Shown piece by piece: positions 8,701-15,593 of a stretch of 64,000 bases of DNA. Positions within the stretch are counted from its first letter, which is position 1. Every line of letters starts with the position of its first letter. The stretch covers positions 1-64,000 of the forward strand of contig CAZDLX010000001.1 of NCBI GenBank assembly GCA_964506005.1, given 5' to 3'. This DNA is from UBA3940 sp964506005. Lineage in GTDB: Bacteria > Chloroflexota > Anaerolineae > Aggregatilineales > UBA3940. Under the pieces are notes generated by a model. That model saw only the letters and a program-made list of their open reading frames with translations. It did no database searches and was not told the DNA's origin. The position numbers and the translations under genes were made by a program.

Positions 8701-10116
8701 ATGTCTAAGAAACTGTTTCTGGCGGTCCTGCTGATCGCTGCCCTGGTGCTCTCTGCGTGCACCGCCGCCCCGCCGCCCGCCGAAGAACCGGCTGCCGAAG
8801 AACCGGCTGCTGAGGAGCCCGCCGCCGAGGAACCAGCCGCTGAGGAGCCTGCTGAGGAGCCGGCGGCTGAGGAGCCTGCCGAGGAAGAACCGGCTGACGA
8901 AGAGCCGGCTGCCGAAGGCGAAGCCGTCACCCTGACGATGGGCTCCTGGCGTGTGGACGACGTCGAGCAGATGAACACCATCCTCGCGGCCTTCACTGCC
9001 GAGCACCCGAACATCACCATCCAGTTCGACCCGACCAACCCGCCCGAGTACAACGCGGCGCTCCGCACGCAGCTTGAGGCTGGCACCGCGCCGGACCTCT
9101 TCTACCTGCGCTCGTTCGCGACCTCCCGCCAGCTCTTCGAGGAAGGCTTCCTCGTCCCGCTCGACGACCTCGAAGGTCTGCAGGAGAACTTCTCCGAGGC
9201 CAATCTCTCGGCCTGGGCGACTGAGGATGGCGTGCCCTACGGCGTCCCGATGATCGCCGTCTCGCACGGCGTGTACTACAACGTCGACCTGTTCAACGAG
9301 GTGGGCGTGGAAGTGCCGGAGACCTGGGAAGAGCTGCTGACAGTTGCCCAGACGATCCAGGATGCCGGCTACACCCCGATCGCGAATGCGTCCGGCGACG
9401 AGTGGACCATCGCCGAGATCGTGTTCATGAACCTGGCACCCAACTTCATCGGCGGGCGTGAGGGCCGCCTGGCCTATCTCGAAGGCCAGCGCTGCTTCAA
9501 CGACGAGAACACGGTAGCTGCCTTCCAGGCCGTCGCCGACATCGCCCCGTTCCTGCCCGATGGCCAGGAAGCCCTGACCTACTACGACAGCCAGCAGCTC
9601 TTCCTACTGGGCGAGGCCGCGATGTGGTTTGGCGGCTCGTGGGATATCCCCTTCTTCGAGTCCGAAGCGCCTGACTTCGAGTGGAGCATCTTCCCGGTGC
9701 CCGCGCCCGAGGGCCAGGACCAGGAGTACGTGACCTTCCACCTGGATGCCGGCATGGGCATCAACGCCGCTTCCGAGAACCAGGAAGCCGCCCGCACGTT
9801 CCTCGAGTGGATGACGACCGCGGACTTCGCCACGCTGCTTGGCAACGAGCTGCCTGGCTTCTTCCCGATCCACAATCAGGCGCCCCCGCTCGACAACGAG
9901 CACGCTGCGACCTTCATCGGCTTCAACGAGGGCCGTGAGACCGACGTGCGCTGGGCGTGGCCGGTGCTGCTCGACGGAGCGCCGGATGGCTACACCCTGA
10001 TGCAGAACGGCGCGATCGCCGTGATCAACGGCGACATGACCCCGCAGGAAGCTGCGGACGCCCTGCAGGATGGCCTGGCTGAGTGGTATGAGCCGGCCCA
10101 GACCTGCGGCGGGTAA
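8701..10116 (+). CDS. ABC sugar transporter, extracellular solute-binding lipoprotein
   Basis: The signal peptide ends in the lipobox LSAC near residue 20, so the protein is lipid-anchored outside the membrane. A 50-residue Glu/Pro/Ala linker follows, then a family-1 solute-binding domain (VTLTMGSW start, MWFGGSWD, MGINAAS). Family members bind mono- or oligosaccharides. ATG 8701 has GGAGGAG upstream, while the in-frame ATG at 8683 has none. It feeds the two permeases that follow. No ATPase gene is in the operon, so a shared MsiK-like ATPase elsewhere is likely. Confidence 0.93.
   Translation: MSKKLFLAVLLIAALVLSACTAAPPPAEEPAAEEPAAEEPAAEEPAAEEPAEEPAAEEPAEEEPADEEPAAEGEAVTLTMGSWRVDDVEQMNTILAAFTAEHPNITIQFDPTNPPEYNAALRTQLEAGTAPDLFYLRSFATSRQLFEEGFLVPLDDLEGLQENFSEANLSAWATEDGVPYGVPMIAVSHGVYYNVDLFNEVGVEVPETWEELLTVAQTIQDAGYTPIANASGDEWTIAEIVFMNLAPNFIGGREGRLAYLEGQRCFNDENTVAAFQAVADIAPFLPDGQEALTYYDSQQLFLLGEAAMWFGGSWDIPFFESEAPDFEWSIFPVPAPEGQDQEYVTFHLDAGMGINAASENQEAARTFLEWMTTADFATLLGNELPGFFPIHNQAPPLDNEHAATFIGFNEGRETDVRWAWPVLLDGAPDGYTLMQNGAIAVINGDMTPQEAADALQDGLAEWYEPAQTCGG
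8778..8921 (+). repeat. Glu-Pro-Ala codon repeat encoding the lipoprotein linker
   Basis: About ten near-identical short units encoding EEPA or AEEP lie in tandem just after the lipobox cysteine. Third-position changes between units (GAA/GAG, CCG/CCC/CCA) show it is not a recent perfect duplication. It probably holds the binding domain away from the membrane. Confidence 0.8.
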
Positions 10117-10130
10117 TCTAACCGACCTGT

Positions 10131-10160
10131 GGCGGGGGCATGCTGCGGTGTGCCCCCGCC
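10131..10160 (+). promoter_or_regulatory. Intercistronic stem-loop between binding protein and permeases
   Basis: GGCGGGGGCA (10131-10140) and TGCCCCCGCC (10151-10160) pair perfectly around a 10-base loop, with no T-run. Hairpins at this position in sugar ABC operons (as in malE-malF) protect the upstream message and lower permease expression relative to the binding protein. Confidence 0.65.
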
Positions 10161-10206
10161 GCACTTCGCAGGCCTCTGTGCGCTGCTCGACAGGAGGCGC
10201 AATCGC

Positions 10207-11175
10207 ATGGATTTAACCGCCAGAAAACCAGAACGGAAAGCGGAAGTTGCCAGCCGCGCAGGCTACCTGAACCGCAGACGTTGGACGTGGGTGTTGTTCA
10301 TGCTGCCTGCGGTTGCCGTCTATATCGGGTTCATGGCCTTCCCCCTCTTCAACTCGATGCGCCTCAGCTTCTTCACAGGCCAGGGGCTGACGCCGGAGCG
10401 GTTCGTCGGCTTCGACAACTACGTCCGGCTGTTCACCAACGACCTGTGGCGCACGAGCTGGCTCAACGCGTTCGGCAACACGTGGATCTTCTTCGCCGTG
10501 CATATGCTGGTGCAGAACACGCTCGGGCTGCTGTTTGCCACGCTGCTCTCGACGTCCATCCGCGGCCATAACATCTACCGCACGATCATCTTCGCGCCGG
10601 TCACACTCTCGACGCTGGTGATCGGCTTCCTGTGGCGGCTGCTGCTCAACCCGCAGTGGGGCGCGGTGAACCAGACGCTGGAGGCCGTTGGCCTCGAAGC
10701 GTGGACGCGACCCTGGCTGGGCGACCCAAAAGTGGCGCTGATCGTGATCGCGCTCGTGTCGTCGTGGCAGTGGGTGGGCCTGCCGACGATGATGTTCATG
10801 GCGGGGCTGTTGGGCATCCCCGAGGAAGTGACGGAGGCGGCGCGGGTTGACGGCGCGTCATCCTGGCAGACGTTCTGGCGCATCAAGTTCCCGCTGCTGC
10901 TGCCCATTATCGGCATCGTCTCGGTGCTGACGTTTGTTAACAATTTCAACGCCTTCGACATCATCTTCGCGATGGCGGGCTCGCGCGGCGAGCCGGGCTA
11001 CGCCACAGACATCCTGGGGACGTTCTTCTACCGGACGGCGATTGCCGGGGAGCACCCGGTGGCCCGGCCCGACATGGGCATGGGGGCTGCCGTCGCGACG
11101 ATCACCTTCCTGGTGCTGCTCGTCGGCGTATCGCTCTGGCTGTTCTTCTCGCGCAAGCAGGAAGTCGAGCTGTAG
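10207..11175 (+). CDS. ABC sugar transporter permease (MalF type)
   Basis: The 322-residue protein has six predicted helices after a basic N-terminus and the permease EAA loop (EAARVDGASSWQTFWRI) near residues 210-226, which docks the ATPase. ATG 10207 follows AGGAGGCG at good spacing; the frame opens at 10129 but has no ribosome site there. It pairs with the next gene to form the membrane channel. Confidence 0.93.
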   Translation: MDLTARKPERKAEVASRAGYLNRRRWTWVLFMLPAVAVYIGFMAFPLFNSMRLSFFTGQGLTPERFVGFDNYVRLFTNDLWRTSWLNAFGNTWIFFAVHMLVQNTLGLLFATLLSTSIRGHNIYRTIIFAPVTLSTLVIGFLWRLLLNPQWGAVNQTLEAVGLEAWTRPWLGDPKVALIVIALVSSWQWVGLPTMMFMAGLLGIPEEVTEAARVDGASSWQTFWRIKFPLLLPIIGIVSVLTFVNNFNAFDIIFAMAGSRGEPGYATDILGTFFYRTAIAGEHPVARPDMGMGAAVATITFLVLLVGVSLWLFFSRKQEVEL

Positions 11176-11184
11176 GAACACATT

Positions 11185-12012
11185 ATGAAACGCTTAAACC
11201 TCTCGACACTGGCTACGCACGCTGTCCTGATTATCTGGTCGGCGGTCGTGCTGTTCCCGCTGTGGACGATGCTGGTCAACTCGATTAAGCCCAAGCGAGA
11301 CATCTTCCGCGATCCGTACGGCCTGCCTGAGACGATCACGTTCGACGGCTACCGCAGCGCCTGGACGGATGGCCGCTTCGACCTGTATTTCGGCAACAGC
11401 ATCACTGTCACCGTGCTGTCGCTGGCCCTCATCCTGATCCTGGGCTCGCTGGCGGCCTACGCCATCGCAAGCTGGAAGTCGCGGGCGTCGAATCTCATCT
11501 ACCTCGGCTTCGTCGCTGGGCTGATGATCCCCATCCGGCTGGGCACCATCAACATCTTCCAGACGATCCTGGCGCTCGACCTGAACGACAAGATCTGGGG
11601 CCTGATCCCGGTCTACGTGGCGATGGGCCTGCCGATTGCGACGTTTGTGCTCGTGCCGTTCATCCGGTCGCTGCCGGGCGATCTCGTGGACGCCGCGCGG
11701 GTGGATGGCGCCTCCGAGCTGCGCATTTACTCGTCGGTCATCATGCCGATGATCCGGCCCGCGCTGGCCACGGTCACGATCTTCAACCTGATCCCGATCT
11801 GGAATGACCTGTGGTTCCCGCTGATCTTCATCCGCCAGCAGGAGGCGCGCACCGTCATTTACGGCGTCTCGCTGCTGTTCGGCCAGTACCAGACGGACTG
11901 GACGCGCATCCTGAGCGCGCTGTCGCTCTCCGCCATCCCGCTGCTCGTCCTCTACCTGCTGATGTCCAAACAGTTCATCAAGGGCCTGACAGCCGGCGCG
12001 GTGAAAGGTTAA
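11185..12012 (+). CDS. ABC sugar transporter permease (MalG type)
   Basis: This is the second channel subunit, 275 residues, with six helices and the EAA-type loop AARVDGASELRIYSSV near residue 172. It starts 9 bases after the MalF-type gene behind GTAGGAAC. The next gene begins 11 bases after its stop, so all belong to one transcript. Confidence 0.93.
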   Translation: MKRLNLSTLATHAVLIIWSAVVLFPLWTMLVNSIKPKRDIFRDPYGLPETITFDGYRSAWTDGRFDLYFGNSITVTVLSLALILILGSLAAYAIASWKSRASNLIYLGFVAGLMIPIRLGTINIFQTILALDLNDKIWGLIPVYVAMGLPIATFVLVPFIRSLPGDLVDAARVDGASELRIYSSVIMPMIRPALATVTIFNLIPIWNDLWFPLIFIRQQEARTVIYGVSLLFGQYQTDWTRILSALSLSAIPLLVLYLLMSKQFIKGLTAGAVKG

Positions 12013-12023
12013 TCTCCCCGGTC

Positions 12024-13205
12024 ATGAATGGACGCGAACGGATCGCCCTCGCGATGCAGCACCAGACGCCGGACCGCGTGCCGGTGATGTGCCAGCTCGC
12101 CATCGGGCACTACTTTCTCAACACCGACATCAAGCCGCGCGACATCTGGTTCACGAGCGAGGGGTTCGCCGAGGCGCTTGTCACGCTGCAGCGGCGCTAC
12201 CGCTTCGACGGCATCCTGATCAACCTGCCGGGCCGCCCCGAGAACCTGCTCGACGACGTGACCAGCATCGAGGCGACGGAGGAGGGCGAGTGGCTGACGT
12301 GGTCCAATGGCGAGAGGACCATCGTGCCGTGGGACGACAACGCCCACCACTATCTCGCCGACGGCTCCGACCTGCCGCGCTTCGACTTCATGTCGATGGG
12401 CGTCGAGGACCTCGACCATATCGACGATTTCAGCGGCTACCTGTGGAACATCTACCACATCCCCTGGCTGCCCGGTAAGACGGACAGGGGCCCGCTGAGC
12501 GAGGTGCCCGGCTACTTCTTCCGCACCATCGACCTCGTCAAAGAGAAGACCGGCGGCGAGGTCTCGGTGCACGGCGAGGTGTTCTCGCCGTTCACGCACT
12601 TCATGGAGCTCATCGGCTACGAGAACGCGCTGATGAGCCTGATGATCGATCCGGAGAAAGCGCACGCCCTGCTCGACCGGCTGACCGGCGCGGCGGTGGC
12701 GTGGGCCGTGGCCCAGGCCGAGCGCGGCGTCGATGCCGTGCTGATCTCGTCGGCGTTTGCGGGCGGCCCGCTGCTCTCGCCGGGCATGTACCGCGAGTTT
12801 GTGGTGCCGTACGAGCGCCGCGTCACCGACGCGGTGAAGGCCGCCGGCGTGCCGGTCTACACGCACACCTGCGGCAGCATCGGCGACCGGCTGGAGCTGA
12901 TGGTCGAGACGGGCACGGAGGGTATCGATACGCTCGACCCGCCGCCGCTCGGCAATACCGAGCTGGCCGACGCCAAGCAGCGTATCGGCGAGCAGGTGTT
13001 CATCAAGGGCAACATGAACTCCGTCGAGCTGCTCCAGTTCACGGACGCGGCGCAGGTGGTCGAACACGCGACCGACCGCATCCAGAAGGGGATGCCGGGC
13101 AGCGGCTACATCCTGAGCTCGGCGTGCTCGGTGTCGCCCAAAGTCGAGCCGTGGAAGCTCGAACTCCTGACCCCTCTGGCTGAAAAGCTGGGCAAGTACG
13201 AGTAG
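12024..13205 (+). CDS. URO-D/MtaA superfamily protein (possible corrinoid or zinc methyltransferase)
   Basis: The 393-residue protein starts MNGRERIALAMQH, typical of the uroporphyrinogen decarboxylase/MtaA superfamily. Residues H281 and C283 (THTCGS) and C368 (SSACS) reproduce the H-x-C...C zinc site of the MtaA methyltransferases, so a methyl-transfer role fits better than haem decarboxylation. Close relatives are often found beside sugar ABC transporters with no assigned reaction. Here it sits between the permeases and a SIS protein in the same operon, so it probably acts on the imported compound. The start is 11 bases after the previous stop. Confidence 0.75.
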   Translation: MNGRERIALAMQHQTPDRVPVMCQLAIGHYFLNTDIKPRDIWFTSEGFAEALVTLQRRYRFDGILINLPGRPENLLDDVTSIEATEEGEWLTWSNGERTIVPWDDNAHHYLADGSDLPRFDFMSMGVEDLDHIDDFSGYLWNIYHIPWLPGKTDRGPLSEVPGYFFRTIDLVKEKTGGEVSVHGEVFSPFTHFMELIGYENALMSLMIDPEKAHALLDRLTGAAVAWAVAQAERGVDAVLISSAFAGGPLLSPGMYREFVVPYERRVTDAVKAAGVPVYTHTCGSIGDRLELMVETGTEGIDTLDPPPLGNTELADAKQRIGEQVFIKGNMNSVELLQFTDAAQVVEHATDRIQKGMPGSGYILSSACSVSPKVEPWKLELLTPLAEKLGKYE

Positions 13206-13214
13206 GTATCATTC

Positions 13215-14122
13215 ATGGGTTTGAAAAGCGAGATACTTGAGCAGCCGCAGGTACTCCGGCATCTGCTGGAGTCGCAGGCAGAGCATATCCGGGAGGCTGC
13301 CGCCTTTATCCGGCGGCACGAGGTTGACTACGTCTTCCTCGCGGCGCGCGGCACGTCGGATAATGCGGGGCTGTACCTGAAGTACCTGTGGGGCGCGCAC
13401 AACGGGCTGCCCGTAGCCCCGGCTGCGCCGTCGCTGTTCACGCTGTACGGGCAGCCGCCGCGCCTTGCGCGCGCGCTGGTCGCCGGCATCTCACAGTCCG
13501 GCCAGTCACCGGATATCGTCGCGGTGCTGCACGAGGGCAGGCGGCAGGGCGCACCGGCCATCGCCATTACCAACGACCCGACCTCGCCGCTGGCCCAGAA
13601 CGCCGACGTCGTGCTCGACATCCAGGCGGGCGAGGAAAAAGCTGTCGCCGCGACGAAGACGTACACCGCCCAGCTTCTAACCATCGCGATGCTGTCTGCG
13701 GCGCTGGCGGAGGACGAGGCAGCCTGGGAGGCGCTGGCAGCGCTGCCGGGGTTCGTCGAGCAGGCCATCGAGCAGGACGGCGCGATAGCGCGCGCGGCGG
13801 AGCGTTATACCTTTATGCCGCAGTGCGTCGTGCTCGGGCGGGGCTACAACTACGCCACAGCGGTCGAGTGGGCGCTCAAGCTCAAAGAGCTGACCTACGT
13901 CGTCACCGANNNNNNNNNNNNNNNNNNNNNNNNNNNNNNNNNNNNNNNNNNNNNNNNNNNNNNNNNNNNNNNNNNNNNNNNNNNNNNNNNNNNNNNNNNN
14001 NNNNNNNNNGCCCCATCGTCAGCATCGTGCTCGGGCAGCTCTTCGCCTACCACCTGACGCGCGCCCGGGGCTTCGACACCGAGAAGCCGCGCGGGCTGAG
14101 CAAGGTAACCTACACGGAATAA
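13215..14122 (+). CDS. SIS-domain sugar isomerase/deaminase (GlmS C-terminal/AgaS-like), interrupted by a gap
   Basis: Two phosphosugar-binding SIS domains are visible, the first with AARGTSDNAG and GISQSGQSPD (residues 40-100) and the second starting VVLGRGYNYATAVEWALKLKE. These match glucosamine-6-phosphate synthase C-terminal domains and AgaS-type deaminases/isomerases. The 100-N gap falls in the second domain; the C-terminal piece (QLFAYHL...RGLSKVT) resumes in a different frame, as expected for a placeholder of arbitrary length. As last gene of the operon it would convert the deacetylated, phosphorylated amino sugar towards central metabolism. Confidence 0.85.
13910..14009. other. Assembly gap (100 N) inside the SIS gene
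   Basis: Exactly 100 undetermined bases. The reading frame changes across it, so the true gap length is not 100 and the gene is probably intact in the genome. Confidence 0.95.
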
Positions 14123-14126
14123 CGCC

Positions 14127-14155
14127 GGGGCGCTCAAGCGAGCGCCCCTCGTCTT
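14127..14155. terminator. Terminator between the sugar operon and the Crp/Fnr gene
   Basis: GGGGCGCTC (14127-14135) and GAGCGCCCC (14140-14148) form a perfect 9-base stem with loop AAGC, then TCGTCTT. It lies between convergent genes, so it probably ends transcription from both sides. Confidence 0.75.
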
Positions 14156-14816
14156 ACAGCGCCTGCAGTGCCTGCTCGTCGAGGACGCGCACGCACGGGT
14201 ACGTCGCGCTGATAGTCCCCGCCTCGACGAGCTCCCTGAGCACCCGGTTCAGATGCCGCGATGTGACCCCCAGCAGCGAGGCAAGATCCTCTTTCGCCGG
14301 AAGCTCGACTTCGTCCGCGCCGGTGCTCTTCTGCTGGCTCAGGATGTACACCGCCAGCCGGTTGACCACCGGCAGAACCTGGTGCTTGTAGAGCGCATCC
14401 TGCTTGTAGAGTTTGTCCCTGAGCTGGTCGATCAGGAAACGCAGGAAGCGCGGGTCGTCTGCGCCGTACCGCTCGACGATGGCGATAGGCAGCCCGAGCA
14501 TTACCGCATCCTTCGTCGCGATGACGTTGCTTCTCACCCGCTGCTCGCTCAGAATCTCGAGATCGCCCAAGGCGGTGAACGGCGTCGAGAGTGCCAGAAC
14601 CGCGAGCTTGCCGTTCTCGTGGTAGTGGCTGCACTGCACCTGCCCTTCGACGAGGAAGTAGAAGTAGTGCTGCTCGTCCTCTTCATAGAAGACGTTGGTG
14701 TAGGCTGGAAAGTGAAAGAGCTGGAGGTGAGCCAGCATATCGTCGTTGAGATAACTCGCCATGTTGTACCTGGCAACGTAGTACTCGACAGTCTTTGCCG
14801 CGTTTGCCACCCGCAT
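14154..14816 (-). CDS. Crp/Fnr-family transcriptional regulator
   Basis: Residues 20-130 form a cyclic-nucleotide-binding-type beta barrel, followed by a dimer helix and a C-terminal helix-turn-helix (KEDLASLLGVTSRHLNRVLREL, residues 170-192). It has no N-terminal cysteine cluster, so it is not an Fnr-type Fe-S sensor. It is closer to YeiL-like members; I cannot tell which effector it binds. Start ATG follows GAGGAGGG. A strong palindrome lies 55 bases upstream in the divergent spacer, which suggests self-control. Confidence 0.9.
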   Translation of the reverse strand: MRVANAAKTVEYYVARYNMASYLNDDMLAHLQLFHFPAYTNVFYEEDEQHYFYFLVEGQVQCSHYHENGKLAVLALSTPFTALGDLEILSEQRVRSNVIATKDAVMLGLPIAIVERYGADDPRFLRFLIDQLRDKLYKQDALYKHQVLPVVNRLAVYILSQQKSTGADEVELPAKEDLASLLGVTSRHLNRVLRELVEAGTISATYPCVRVLDEQALQAL

Positions 14817-14870
14817 TTCGCCCTCCTCACAACCGCAAGCTGATCACATTCTACCTCAGCCGGATTTCGC

Positions 14871-14895
14871 GGCTCAGGACATATGTCCTTGAGCC
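14871..14895. promoter_or_regulatory. Palindromic candidate operator upstream of the Crp/Fnr gene
   Basis: The core AGGACATATGTCCT (14876-14889) is a perfect 14-base palindrome. It extends outward as GGCTC (14871-14875) and GAGCC (14891-14895) with one bulged T. Twofold symmetry of this size between divergent genes, one of them a Crp/Fnr regulator, is typical of a dimer-binding operator. Confidence 0.6.
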
Positions 14896-14931
14896 CGTGT
14901 CGCGGCGGGTGTACCCTTCTGGGAAGAGAAG

Positions 14932-15171
14932 ATGCTTGACCGTTTACTGGTAGAAAGGACGAAGATCATGTCGCGCATGATCGAACTGCAGGCCGAGCGG
15001 GCGCTGTACGCACCGGCGGTGGACGTCGCAGAGGCGGCGCCGCCCCGGCTGGGAGACCTCAGCGACGAGGAGAAGGCCAAGCTGCGCCGCCAGATGTACG
15101 AGCGCATCGCACGCGGCCACGCCCTCGCCGAGGCGGAAAACGCGGCCCGCCGCAAGTGGCGGGGGCGTTGA
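14932..15171 (+). CDS. Small charged protein of unknown function
   Basis: The 79-residue frame has a heptad-like, highly charged helix at its C-terminus (LSDEEKAKLRRQMYERIARGHALAEAENAARR) and no signal peptide. I do not recognise a family. Two starts are possible: ATG 14932 after GGGAAGAG, or ATG 14968 after AAAGGACGAAG at better spacing, giving 67 residues. It is divergent from the Crp/Fnr gene and could be controlled by the same palindrome. Confidence 0.5.
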   Translation: MLDRLLVERTKIMSRMIELQAERALYAPAVDVAEAAPPRLGDLSDEEKAKLRRQMYERIARGHALAEAENAARRKWRGR

Positions 15172-15251
15172 TCCACCCTGCCCGGGCCGCGCAAGACAAA
15201 TACAGCCAGGCAGCCAGGGCCGTTAAGTCGGCGCCACTGCCTGGCTGCTGT

Positions 15252-15440
15252 CTATGGCTCGGCGGCAGGCCCCACCATTTGCATCACGTCGCGGATCGTG
15301 GCGGCTACCTCCGCCCCACCGCTTTCGGTAACGGCGAGGGCGTCATGGTCTGCGCTGGCAATGCGCCGTTCGCCTCGCGTGGACAGCCCGACGAGGCTCT
15401 GCTGCCAGCCCTCCCACTGTTGCTGCTTCGACGTCAATAG
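15252..15440 (-). pseudogene. Remnant of an alpha/beta hydrolase C-terminus
   Basis: The minus strand reads WQQSLVGLSTRGERRIASADHDALAVTES (split here: WQQSLVGLSTRGERR then IASADHDALAVTES) and then VAATIRDVM before a stop. This matches the last 50 residues of alpha/beta hydrolases, where H in the SADHD segment would be the catalytic histidine. Nothing upstream encodes the rest of the enzyme, so this is a decayed fragment. The identification rests on a short match. Nothing else is seen between the small gene and the WD40 gene except an AT-rich patch with TATACT at 15490-15495. Confidence 0.4.
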
Positions 15441-15593
15441 ACTGGCTGGATTATGATGAAATACTGAGAAGCACACTGGACGAGTATGATATACTAAATG
15501 AGTCCTGTTACCTCAGGGCACTGCCACGTGCGCAGATTTCCCGGCAGACATCGCCCCCTCCCCTCGCACTCCAGCCGGGCGGGAGTGATGACC

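Noticed and set aside
8778..8921. Tandem short repeats considered as a CRISPR or VNTR locus
   Set aside because: They are in-frame codons for a Glu-Pro-Ala linker after a lipobox, with no spacers between units.
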